A stretch of DNA of 37,906 nucleotides from Planctomycetota bacterium (lineage in GTDB: Bacteria > Planctomycetota > GCA-002687715 > DRQF01). Every line of letters starts with the position of its first letter. Positions within the stretch are counted from its first letter, which is position 1. The DNA lies in NCBI GenBank assembly GCA_024275615.1, contig JAJRYU010000388.1, positions 1 to 37,906 of the forward strand, written 5' to 3'. The translations under genes and the position numbers were made by a program. This document shows positions 16,672 through 24,734 of this stretch, in pieces. The notes below the pieces were generated by a model. That model was not told the origin of the DNA. It did no database searches and worked only from the letters and a program-made list of their open reading frames with translations.

Positions 16672-18321
16672 ATGACATACCAAGAAATCCACGCGCCAAC
16701 GGGAAACACACTGAGCTGCAAGTCTTGGCTAACTGAGGCGCCCATGCGAATGCTCATGAACAATCTCGACCCCAACGTCGCCGAGGATCCAGAAAACCTC
16801 ATCGTCTACGGGGGTAGTGGCAAGGCAGCAAGAAACTGGAATTGCTACCATGCCATCATCAAGGAACTGCAGAGACTGGAAGCTGATGAAACTCTCTTGA
16901 TTCAATCAGGAAAACCAGTCGCTGTTTTTCGTACCCATGAGGATGCCCCGCGCGTTCTAATTGCCAATTCGCACTTGGTCCCGGCGTGGGCAACCTACGA
17001 GTATTTCCGCGAACTCGAAAAGAAGGACCTAATCGCTTACGGCCAAATGACCGCGGGCTCATGGATCTACATTGGTAGCCAAGGCATCATCCAAGGAACC
17101 TATGAGACTTTTGTTGCCGCTGGCCGCAAGCATTTTGGCGGCGACATTGCTGGCCGCTTGGTCGTGACAGGGGGACTCGGAGGCATGGGAGGCGCTCAGC
17201 CACTAGCAGCGACCATGGCCGGAACCACCTGTTTGGTAGCCGAGATTGATCCTCACCGCGTCCAACGCCGTCTGGAAACCAAGTACCTCGATGAAGCCTA
17301 CGAAGACCTTGACGACGCTATTGATCGCGCCGTCGCATACGCCAAAGACAAAAAGGCTTTGTCGGTTGGCTACACGGGCAACGTCATTGACCTCTTAGCG
17401 CGTTTGAAAGAGCGCAACATCGTCCCAGACATGCTCACCGATCAGACAAGCGCCCACGATCCACTCATGGGCTACTTCCCTGAGAATCTGAGCTTTGAGG
17501 ATGCTCTCGCTCTGAGGGCGGCCGACGAGAAGGCCTACATCGATTTGAGTCTCGCCGCCATGGGACGCCACGTCCAATTGATGCTTGATCTCATGGACGC
17601 CGGCGCCGTCACTTTCGACTATGGCAATAACTTACGTGGCCAGGCGAAGTCACAAGGTGTCAAGAATGCCTTTGATTTTCCGGGATTTGTCCCAGCCTAT
17701 GTCCGTCCTCTTTTCTGCGAAGGTCGCGGGCCGTTTAGGTGGGTGGCTCTTTCCGGAGATCCAGCCGACATTCACAAGACTGATGAACTCATCCTCAGAG
17801 AGTTCGCGGACAACGAAGATCTTTGCCGTTGGATCAAGATGGCCAACGAGAGAATCGAGTTTCAGGGCCTACCCAGTCGGATTTGTTGGTTAGGTTATGG
17901 TGAACGCGATCGTTTCGCATTGTTGCTGAACAAAATGGTGCGGGATGGGGAACTTTCTGCTCCTATCGTCATCGGCCGTGACCATCTCGATTGTGGCAGC
18001 GTTGCCAGCCCCAATCGTGAGACAGAAGGAATGAAGGATGGCAGTGATGCCATCGCCGATTGGCCACTTCTCAACGCCCTGCTCTCTACTGCCGGTGGTG
18101 CCACATGGGTGTCGCTCCATCATGGAGGTGGCGTCGGTATCGGCAATTCTATTCACGCCGGGCTTGTAATCGTCGCTGATGGTACCGAAGCCGCCGACCG
18201 TCGCATCAAGCGGGTTCTTACCAACGATCCCGGCCTTGGTGTCGTACGTCATGTCGATGCGGGGTATGACAAGGCCATTGATTTCGCAAAAGGCACCGAC
18301 CTCAACATTCCTATGGTGTAG
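16672..18321 (+). CDS. hutU: Urocanate hydratase
   Basis: The enzyme hydrates urocanate to 4-imidazolone-5-propanoate with tightly bound NAD+ as an electrophile, the second step after histidine ammonia-lyase. The protein is 549 residues, close to the usual length of about 555. Key signs are [11 protein letters not shown] (46-56), YGQMTAGSW (123-131), the glycine-rich NAD site [11 protein letters not shown] (167-177), the [10 protein letters not shown] phrase holding the active-site cysteine, and [11 protein letters not shown] near the C-terminus. AGAAG precedes the ATG. It is the last gene of the hut operon and is followed by an intrinsic terminator. Confidence 0.96.
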   Translation: MTYQEIHAPTGNTLSCKSWLTEAPMRMLMNNLDPNVAEDPENLIVYGGSGKAARNWNCYHAIIKELQRLEADETLLIQSGKPVAVFRTHEDAPRVLIANSHLVPAWATYEYFRELEKKDLIAYGQMTAGSWIYIGSQGIIQGTYETFVAAGRKHFGGDIAGRLVVTGGLGGMGGAQPLAATMAGTTCLVAEIDPHRVQRRLETKYLDEAYEDLDDAIDRAVAYAKDKKALSVGYTGNVIDLLARLKERNIVPDMLTDQTSAHDPLMGYFPENLSFEDALALRAADEKAYIDLSLAAMGRHVQLMLDLMDAGAVTFDYGNNLRGQAKSQGVKNAFDFPGFVPAYVRPLFCEGRGPFRWVALSGDPADIHKTDELILREFADNEDLCRWIKMANERIEFQGLPSRICWLGYGERDRFALLLNKMVRDGELSAPIVIGRDHLDCGSVASPNRETEGMKDGSDAIADWPLLNALLSTAGGATWVSLHHGGGVGIGNSIHAGLVIVADGTEAADRRIKRVLTNDPGLGVVRHVDAGYDKAIDFAKGTDLNIPMV

Positions 18322-18349
18322 CGCCTGGGTAAATATCACTGATTCCCCT

Positions 18350-18390
18350 GGACCAGTCGCTGATTCTAGTTCAGCAATCTGGTCCTTTTT
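18350..18390 (+). terminator. Intrinsic terminator after hutU
   Basis: GGACCAG (18350-18356) pairs with CTGGTCC (18379-18385), and inside it GCTGA (18359-18363) pairs with TCAGC (18371-18375). TTTTT follows directly. It lies 28 bases after the hutU stop. The remaining ~240 bases up to the protease start hold no evident gene; a GGAGGAGGG immediately before 18635 serves the protease. Confidence 0.8.
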
Positions 18391-18634
18391 CTATGTTGTC
18401 GCCCCTGTCGCAGGAGCCACTCCAGCAGCAACGGGGCCCTCTACTGCTCCTGTGCCGCATTCTAAGACGTCGCAGAATCCGACAACAGATTCCCGAAGTA
18501 TACCGCCGATATATGAAAAAGTGAGCATCAAGCGCTCTGCATGACAATTCGTATCGCTTGGGTTGGAAGCGACTGGAATTGCAGCAGTGGTTGAAACGGG
18601 AATCGCTCGCCACCGCCGGAGGAGGGCAACATCA

Positions 18635-19909
18635 ATGATCAAGAGCAACAGCAATCAGGGGCAATCAAACAGGTCCTTTTTCAGAACAATCCTCCCCTAT
18701 TGCAACCTCTTGGTTGCCGCTGGCCTCACCTTCAGCCTCGCGGGTGTGACTCACCGCATTGGCAGCAGTGAGTTAGAAAATCAAACCTTGGAAGCTGAGC
18801 TATCATCGGCGCGCCGAGATTTGTCGATCATAAGAAACGAAAGCCGTGAGCAGTTCGGAAAACTCTCGCATCAAGGAGAGTTGACGGCAGACGAATACCG
18901 ATCCCGTGTTGAGTCCTACTCAGACGTGCTGGACTCGATGGAGTCCCGTCTTGAACGCATGGAATCATCCAGTCAGTCAACAACCAGTCGCACTGACGAA
19001 ACCGTATCAGCGTTTCGTGGAGAATTGGCTGAACTTCGAGCTCGACTACGAGATCAAGCAAAACCGAAGAAAAGCACAGCGCAGGTTTTTCGAGAATTCG
19101 AAAAAGATCACCGCGATGGTGTTGTCCTGATCTACACAGAGTTTGACTATCGCCGTACCGGCGGCACGAAAAAGGCGATCAAGACAGTCACTGGCTGGGG
19201 AAGCGGATTTTTCCTCACTAAGAACGGCTATATCGCAACCAATAAGCATGTCGTGCAACCGTGGAAGTTCGATGCGGACTTGGCGGCCATGTCGGCTCTC
19301 GGCGAGATTGAAATCCTCAAGGACACTCTTCGCATTGCTTGCTGGCAATCCGGTTGCAAAGCGTTCGACAAAAATGGTGATCCACTGACATCCGTTGGTT
19401 TCAACACCTGGAAACTCAAGAACCTGAGAATCGCACTTCAGGCCAAAGACAGCATGCGTGAAAGGGAGATGGACTTCGGCGGCTTCGGGCCGACACTGAA
19501 AATCCATGCTCTTGACAACAACGACGTCGTTGTACTGCAGGCGGAAGGCAATGATTTCCATCCTCTTCCTCTCAAGATTGGACCAGGCTGCGGCATCCAA
19601 AAACTCGACTCCGTCATGGCACTTGGTTTTCCTCGGGGACAAAACGGACTGGAAGCTGGATTGGTAGAGAGCTCACCTTCCATCGGTACCGTGCGCAAAG
19701 TGGAAAATACCATTCACGTCACAGCGTCGATCATTCCTGGCAACAGCGGCGGCCCCTTGATCGGTCCTGATGGCCGGGTCGTGGGCATGGTTACACGGGT
19801 CTACTCGGAAACTCTCGGCATTTGCCTCAAACTCGACCACGTCTTGAAACTTGTCAAGAAACTTGAAGCAGCGGAAAAAACAGCGGCCATCGCTTCCGCC
19901 AAGCAATAG
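18635..19909 (+). CDS. Membrane-anchored trypsin-like (HtrA-like) serine protease without PDZ domain
   Basis: ATG 18635 follows GGAGG by eight to ten bases, so a longer in-frame start is unlikely. The 424-residue protein has one membrane segment (about 20-38), then a polar, heptad-like region (45-145) rich in Glu, Arg and Leu that probably forms a coiled coil, then a trypsin-like domain. The likely catalytic triad is H205 (ATNKHVV), D297 (DNNDVVVL) and S371 (PGNSGGPL), all in the order known from DegP/HtrA-type proteases. No PDZ domain follows: the protein ends soon after the protease fold. It would act outside the cytoplasm on misfolded or regulatory envelope proteins; the coiled coil may oligomerise it. 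Two cysteine pairs lie in the insertion between His and Asp. Confidence 0.83.
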   Translation: MIKSNSNQGQSNRSFFRTILPYCNLLVAAGLTFSLAGVTHRIGSSELENQTLEAELSSARRDLSIIRNESREQFGKLSHQGELTADEYRSRVESYSDVLDSMESRLERMESSSQSTTSRTDETVSAFRGELAELRARLRDQAKPKKSTAQVFREFEKDHRDGVVLIYTEFDYRRTGGTKKAIKTVTGWGSGFFLTKNGYIATNKHVVQPWKFDADLAAMSALGEIEILKDTLRIACWQSGCKAFDKNGDPLTSVGFNTWKLKNLRIALQAKDSMREREMDFGGFGPTLKIHALDNNDVVVLQAEGNDFHPLPLKIGPGCGIQKLDSVMALGFPRGQNGLEAGLVESSPSIGTVRKVENTIHVTASIIPGNSGGPLIGPDGRVVGMVTRVYSETLGICLKLDHVLKLVKKLEAAEKTAAIASAKQ

Positions 19910-20003
19910 CGAATCAGCCCCTTCGCGAGGATCGCTGGTGTCCCTGCCACCTGATCAGCTCTTGTTTCTTTTCGAACCCATGAATCCCCCCCCGCAATTC
20001 GTT

Positions 20004-20438
20004 TCACTCAGACCTATCTGATCCATCGGCATGCAGTCGCATGAAGGTGACTGGCCTCAATTCAGAAGTGAAACCCCAACGCTCATAGTACGGGACCATG
20101 TTCTCAAGACAGTAAAGCTCAAAGTGCCCCACTTTCTTGAAGTCATCATGTTTGAGAATTCTTTCCATCAGTTCCTTGCCGAGTCCAGAATCACGGTGGA
20201 GAGGATGAACCACTACGTCCATGATCAATGCCTTAAACACCCAGTCACTTAGTACGCGAGCGAAGGCAATGAGTTCCTCACTTCCATCTTCGATCAAAGC
20301 AAAAATGAAGTCGGTGTGCTTAAGCATCTCCTCTACATCGCCAAGATCTCGCGTGTTAGTCCACCATTCATTCTGGAAGAGCTGGTGGAGCTTTCGAATC
20401 TGCTTGGGTGACAGTTGGTCGACGCTGTGATGCGACAT
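20004..20438 (-). CDS. GNAT-family N-acetyltransferase
   Basis: About 144 residues. The acetyl-CoA-binding motif A is seen as VVVHPLHRDSGLGKELMERIL (R/Q-x-x-G-x-G/A form: R-D-S-G-L-G), preceded by the beta-4 strand LIMDVVV. ELYCLENMVPYYERWGF is the usual end of the fold. ATG 20438 has TGGAG five bases before it. A GTG at 20477 would overlap the upstream RNA methyltransferase gene. The substrate may be a small amine or a protein N-terminus or lysine; nothing in the sequence decides this. Same strand as and close to the RNA methyltransferase, 28 bases apart, so probably cotranscribed. (Motif A spans residues 72-92.). Confidence 0.82.
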   Translation of the reverse strand: MSHHSVDQLSPKQIRKLHQLFQNEWWTNTRDLGDVEEMLKHTDFIFALIEDGSEELIAFARVLSDWVFKALIMDVVVHPLHRDSGLGKELMERILKHDDFKKVGHFELYCLENMVPYYERWGFTSELRPVTFMRLHADGSDRSE

Positions 20439-20466
20439 GATTTCTCCAGGCAAGAGCGTTTTTCTC

Positions 20467-21228
20467 TTATCGGACACTCAGACCCAAGGTGTAAGACAAG
20501 ATGGCAGCGGCAGCTGTAACATTGAGCGACTCCGTCTTCCTGTCCATCGGTATCGTGACATCGATGAGGGTAAGCCCCTCTGAACCATCTCGAGGTCCAT
20601 GAGCTTCGTTGCCCAACCACAACCCACGTCGCTGGGGAACATCTAATTGAGCCGCTTGCACCCCACCTCTCGCAACCGCCCGAAAAAATGTTGGCCAGGC
20701 ATGGGCGGGATCGAGAAACCCTTGAGCGACCTGAAGCCGTAGAAGAGCACCCGCCGAGGCTCGCAAGGACTTGGGAGAATAGGGATCGGCGCAGTCCGGG
20801 CTGAGAACTAGAAGATCGCAACCAAAGGCGGCGATGCTTCTAGCGATTGTTCCCAAATTTCCAGGATTGGCGATGTGATCGAGATAGACAACAAATCGAC
20901 TTTTCTCAACTTCGCAATCGTCGCACACCAGGTCAATCAACCGAGGCGCGTTCGCGACGGCGACAACGCCAAAGGAGGACTTCACGTCGCAGAGCTTGTG
21001 AAAATACTCATGAGAGCAAGGGGTCACAGGGATCTCGTTACCCGCGAGCTTTCCTATCTGAGCCCCTTCGACGCCTTCACAAAGGATCAGTTCCTCCACC
21101 AAACCCAAGTTCACCCCCTCGGTGACGAGGGGTTTGGAATCCAAGAGAATCTTGCCTTCTAAGCGCCGACCCTTGGTGGTTAGCAGTTTCGCCAAGCGCT
21201 TGGCTCTATCTTTGCCCAAAGGCTCCAT
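20467..21228 (-). CDS. SpoU/TrmH-family RNA 2'-O-methyltransferase
   Basis: The 253-residue protein has the SPOUT (trefoil-knot) domain in its C-terminal half. The three SpoU motifs are present: motif 1 DHIANPGNLGTIARS (near 135-150), motif 2 LWLGNEAHG (near 205-215) and motif 3 IPMDRKTESLNVTAAAAI (near 225-245). The N-terminal ~100 residues (MEPLGKDRAKRLAKLLT ... FHKLCD) resemble the SpoU substrate-binding domain. It should methylate a ribose in rRNA or tRNA with SAM. Which nucleotide cannot be told. The downstream GNAT gene runs the same way. Confidence 0.88.
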   Translation of the reverse strand: MEPLGKDRAKRLAKLLTTKGRRLEGKILLDSKPLVTEGVNLGLVEELILCEGVEGAQIGKLAGNEIPVTPCSHEYFHKLCDVKSSFGVVAVANAPRLIDLVCDDCEVEKSRFVVYLDHIANPGNLGTIARSIAAFGCDLLVLSPDCADPYSPKSLRASAGALLRLQVAQGFLDPAHAWPTFFRAVARGGVQAAQLDVPQRRGLWLGNEAHGPRDGSEGLTLIDVTIPMDRKTESLNVTAAAAILSYTLGLSVR

Positions 21229-21317
21229 GTTCTATCTCCGGAGTAGTCGCGAGGTACAATCTACTCGCTCGGATGCGTCCGGAGAAGGTTTCAAGGCCAA
21301 GAGAAAGCGGCTCGGCC

Positions 21318-21977
21318 TCAAGTAAGACACGCCCGCAAGCGATTTTCCACCGCAGCCCAGTTGATGTGATCAGTAAAGGCGTCGACATAATCTCCTTTGC
21401 GATTCTGGAAATCGAGGTAGTACGCGTGCTCGTACATGTCAACAACAACCAGAGGCACACCAGAACACGCGAGCCCGTCGTCATGGGAATCAGTAGCAAC
21501 ATTGTAGAGTTTCCCGTTCACAGGGTGCCAGGCCAACATGGCCCAACCACGGCAAGACTTGGCTGCCGATCGAAAGTCCTCTAACCAGCGATCGGTGGTG
21601 CCAAAGCGTTTCTTGATCAGCGCCCCCATTGTCTTCTCAACACTCTGTTTCTTGGCGGTCATGTTTTCGAAATAGAGTTCGTGCAACAGGACACTATTGG
21701 CCTTGGCGATACGCTGGCGTTGGTTGCCGAAGAGCCCCTGGTCCAACTTCACAAACCCTCTCAGTGCCCCGCCGTAGTGTGACTCATGGTGCCAACGCAG
21801 CTGCTCTTTACTTAAGAACTTGCCAAGTTCCTCGTAAGGAAGAGGCACGGGTTTGCCGGTTTTCAATCCAGACGAGACTGATTCCGTCGCCCGTCTGCCA
21901 GTCAAGCATAACGGCAACCCAACTCCCGCTCCGGTTACGGCTGCATAGCCCATGAACTTTCGGCGTGAGACTTTCAT
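21318..21977 (-). CDS. Tat-exported Fe/Mn superoxide dismutase
   Basis: The protein converts superoxide to hydrogen peroxide and oxygen. The N-terminus is a Tat signal (SRRKFMGYAA, then a hydrophobic AVTGAGVGLPLCL), so it should be folded with metal and exported to the periplasm or surface. Likely metal ligands are H63 (WHHESHY), H99 (LLHELYF), D180 and H184 (VVDMYEHAYYLDFQN). Two second-sphere positions differ from classic MnSOD: DVWEHAY is DMYEHAY, and the usual Gln of the N-Q-D region is His (TDSHDDG, residue 165), as known in some Fe-dependent members. AAGGAG lies seven bases before the ATG. It is alone in its orientation group with the following genes but not overlapping. Metal choice is not decidable here. 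Confidence 0.88.
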   Translation of the reverse strand: MKVSRRKFMGYAAVTGAGVGLPLCLTGRRATESVSSGLKTGKPVPLPYEELGKFLSKEQLRWHHESHYGGALRGFVKLDQGLFGNQRQRIAKANSVLLHELYFENMTAKKQSVEKTMGALIKKRFGTTDRWLEDFRSAAKSCRGWAMLAWHPVNGKLYNVATDSHDDGLACSGVPLVVVDMYEHAYYLDFQNRKGDYVDAFTDHINWAAVENRLRACLT

Positions 21978-22072
21978 GACTTTTCTCCTTCAATTTTGGC
22001 AAGAACATTGTCGGCGGGCCGAGCCAAACTCAGATTTTCCGTTGGTGTGGAATTGTCGAGTCAGCCGGACTT

Positions 22073-22630
22073 CTACTTCAGTCGGCAAAGGTAGATTTTG
22101 CGATCTTTGCCGGTGAGATTCAGCTTGAATATGCTGTCACCGATTTTCCCCAAGCTCTTGTGGGCACCGTAGAGAATAGCCTGGGGGGTGCCATTTCTGG
22201 ACTTTGAGACTTTCGAAATGATGGCAGAGTGGCCAAACCATGTGCCGTCTTTTTTCTTCATCCAATACTGAATGAAGTCGCCTGCTTGCGCTTTCTTCGG
22301 CTCAACAACTTTGCCCAGTTTGAGAATGTCCACAACGGCTCGCTGGATACCCTTCGTCTTGGCGTCGTTCTTCTCAACCGACTTAGAGAGATCTTTGAAC
22401 TTGTAATTGATGAGAACAGCCAATCGGACGTCCTTCTTGAGTGTCCGCTTGGTTTCTTTCTCCAGCACGGCGAGAACAAACTGAACGCAATCAACTTGCT
22501 TTTTCGACGCTGAAGAACCATAGGTCCAACCGTCGAATTTCGTAGCAGCCAACTTCTTGGCTGTGTCCAAGGGAGTCTTTGCAACTCCGGCTATTGCGAT
22601 CAGGACAAGAGAAACAGCAAGTGTCTTCAT
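22073..22630 (-). CDS. Secreted NlpC/P60-like cysteine peptidase (or CHAP-like)
   Basis: ATG 22630 has GGAG six bases before it. The 185-residue product starts with a signal peptide (MKTLAVSLVLIAIAGVA). C48 in VDCVQFV is a likely catalytic cysteine, and H134 in FGHSAIISKV a likely catalytic histidine; KAQAGDFIQYW between them resembles the D-L-V/I strand of the family, and ILYGAHKS follows. These fit the permuted papain fold of NlpC/P60 amidases, which cut peptidoglycan peptides or other amides. The family link is by pattern only and should be held loosely. Many lysines make the mature protein basic. Confidence 0.55.
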   Translation of the reverse strand: MKTLAVSLVLIAIAGVAKTPLDTAKKLAATKFDGWTYGSSASKKQVDCVQFVLAVLEKETKRTLKKDVRLAVLINYKFKDLSKSVEKNDAKTKGIQRAVVDILKLGKVVEPKKAQAGDFIQYWMKKKDGTWFGHSAIISKVSKSRNGTPQAILYGAHKSLGKIGDSIFKLNLTGKDRKIYLCRLK

Positions 22631-22782
22631 GAAAATCTCCAGCCCGACAACCACAATCGGCAGCGCTCGATCATAGCACAACTGAGACGTACAGAAGGTC
22701 GTCCAAGGGCTCAGTCTCTATCTGGTCAGTGACACGACTCGTGGCTGCCAACGCCACCATGACCATAATCATCGAGAACAGT

Positions 22783-24585
22783 TTACTCCGCCTTGTAGAC
22801 CACCATATTCGTGGGCACATAGACCCCCGGTGCCTCTTCAACAACTCCTTGGAAGGTGAGTGTCAAAGGAAAGAGGATTGCCGGGAAGGGAATCGAAACC
22901 CAAGGTGTTGGAGTGGAAACGACAAATTGGGGACAGAAACTCCCCAAATTATTGGTCAAGGTAAAGAGGCTGGGCAAGAAGGGAAACAAGGGACAAGGAG
23001 CGAACGTCATCTCGCCAATGCCCAATGGCACGGTGGTGATCGATTGCTCGGTCGCCTCTCCGAATAGGCCAAAAATCGCGAAGCCGGCCGGTGAAGCAAG
23101 ATTCGGTGGCTGCAACATCGACACGGTAGAAGAAGTTCCCAAAGGAACCGTGACCGTGCGAAAGGCGTCTCCAGAGGAACCATTCACTTGAAGCACGTCA
23201 AGAGGGCCGTTGCTATTTGCCCCGACCTGTCCCCAGGATGATGGGTGATAGCTTATGTGCTGGCCCTCGTAGCAGCCTAGGTCGACCTCGCTGTATCGTA
23301 CCCGCGGTACTCCATCGAGTTCATTTGTTGTGGCAAAATTGGGGGATGGCGGGATTAGGTTCACCGACGTTCCACCATCAACTCCAACCGTTCCAGGCTT
23401 CAAACGGTAGTTTCCGTTTACAGCGTCGATAAATTCTGGTTTCACGAGAGTGGCTGAATTGGCGATCGTCTCTACAATGGAGTTCGTTAGGACCGTGGTC
23501 GCTCCATTGGCCAGGAATACACCATCAACCGCATTACCAAACGCATCAACATTATTCACGAAAATACTGTTCTCGATTTGCAAGGCCGAGGCCAGTCCTG
23601 CCTGTCCGCTGAAGGTCACAACACCAAAGGGAGAAACATCCATTTGGTTGTCGACAAAGGTGCAATTTCGGATGGTGCGCGAACTACCGCCACCAAAACC
23701 GAGAACAAGAGCCCCTCCGAAATTCTGGGCAAAGAGACAATTCTCGATCACAGTTGGAAAGACACCACCAACCCAAAGAGCAGAAGCTGTGGGCAAAAGG
23801 CAAGTGCCGCTGACAAATGAACAATTCCTCACCCTCATGTCTATGGGTATGCCATTGGCGTTAGAACCGTTGAGATAGATGCCCGAGTAGGCTAGGACAG
23901 AGTTGTTCAAGAAATCAGTGCGGGCAAAGTCGCCACTGCAATTGTTCAAGCCAACTACGGCAAAAGCTGCGGGTACATTGTGATTCTCGATGAGACTCTT
24001 GCGAACGATAATTTTCGTGTAGCCGTCGGCTCCGTGAATGGCGGCTCCTAGGGGCAAGGGATCTGTGGCATTGTTGTTGTGAATGTGGCAATTCCAGAAA
24101 AACACATTGCCACCGTAGCGAACATAGGCGCCCCCGCCGTCGGTGGCGGTGTTCAAAGTAATCTCGCAACTATTAAACCTTGGAGAAATGAGCGGACCGA
24201 ATTGGCCGAGGCTGTTATTGATGTAGATCGCGCCGCCAAACTTGCTCACGCCAGGCCCTTCTCCAATCCCATTGGTCAAAGTGAATCCTTCGATCACCAT
24301 AGCGTTGGTCACTGGGCCTTGTAGAAATTTGATACACGAGGCGGTTTGATTGCCATCAATAATGCTCAAGCCCGATCCCGCACCCAGGAGAAGGAAATTC
24401 TTCGCAGGAAAAACGAGGTTCTCAAGATAGGTTCCGGCAGCCACCAGCACTGTGTCGCCCGCTGCGGCCCCGTTGATGGCGGATTGAATCGTCGAGTAGG
24501 ACGCACTGGGGACGTTCAAAGTTGCTTGAGACAGAAGCGGCAAGGCAAGAGCAAAAACAAAGCACAAGACAGCGATCATTCTCAT
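22783..24585 (-). CDS. Secreted right-handed beta-helix protein with choice-of-anchor Q-like segment
   Basis: ATG 24585 has GGAGAG five bases before it; the 600-residue product begins with a signal peptide (MRMIAVLCFVFALALPLLSQA). Residues about 25-370 are a parallel beta-helix: the Y-S-T-I-Q-S-A-I-N-G-A phrase of pectate-lyase-like starts is followed by a ladder of N-C/N-S motifs (IENCLFAQN, RNCTFVDN, IENSIFVNN). The RLKPGTVGVDGG ... VDLGCYEG stretch matches the choice-of-anchor Q pattern. The last ~150 residues form a beta-rich tail (PFPAILFPLTLTFQGVV, then a V-P-T-N phrase), again typical of planctomycete secreted proteins. No catalytic residues recognised. Role probably surface binding or polysaccharide contact. 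Confidence 0.8.
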   Translation of the reverse strand: MRMIAVLCFVFALALPLLSQATLNVPSASYSTIQSAINGAAAGDTVLVAAGTYLENLVFPAKNFLLLGAGSGLSIIDGNQTASCIKFLQGPVTNAMVIEGFTLTNGIGEGPGVSKFGGAIYINNSLGQFGPLISPRFNSCEITLNTATDGGGAYVRYGGNVFFWNCHIHNNNATDPLPLGAAIHGADGYTKIIVRKSLIENHNVPAAFAVVGLNNCSGDFARTDFLNNSVLAYSGIYLNGSNANGIPIDMRVRNCSFVSGTCLLPTASALWVGGVFPTVIENCLFAQNFGGALVLGFGGGSSRTIRNCTFVDNQMDVSPFGVVTFSGQAGLASALQIENSIFVNNVDAFGNAVDGVFLANGATTVLTNSIVETIANSATLVKPEFIDAVNGNYRLKPGTVGVDGGTSVNLIPPSPNFATTNELDGVPRVRYSEVDLGCYEGQHISYHPSSWGQVGANSNGPLDVLQVNGSSGDAFRTVTVPLGTSSTVSMLQPPNLASPAGFAIFGLFGEATEQSITTVPLGIGEMTFAPCPLFPFLPSLFTLTNNLGSFCPQFVVSTPTPWVSIPFPAILFPLTLTFQGVVEEAPGVYVPTNMVVYKAE

Positions 24586-24712
24586 GAAATCTCTCCAGCA
24601 CTCGGAGTCTTCACATAGTTGGCCTGTGCCACTGATTGTAGCGGCAATGAAACAGAGAGTATCAGGCCGCAACGGCACCGCAAAGTACATAGTGCATTGT
24701 TCAGTAAGAAAC

Positions 24713-24734
24713 TATGAAACGCCGTGTCACGGCG
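24713..24734 (-). terminator. Weak hairpin overlapping the stop codon
   Basis: On the minus strand CGCCG-TGACA-CGGCG forms a 5-bp GC stem whose loop holds the TGA stop of the carboxypeptidase-regulatory-like gene. TTTC follows. It could act as a weak terminator or protect the mRNA end. Confidence 0.35.

Noticed and set aside
19986-19993. Run of eight C as a phase-variable tract
   Set aside because: It lies between two convergent genes, outside coding sequence and away from a promoter, so slippage would have no clear effect.
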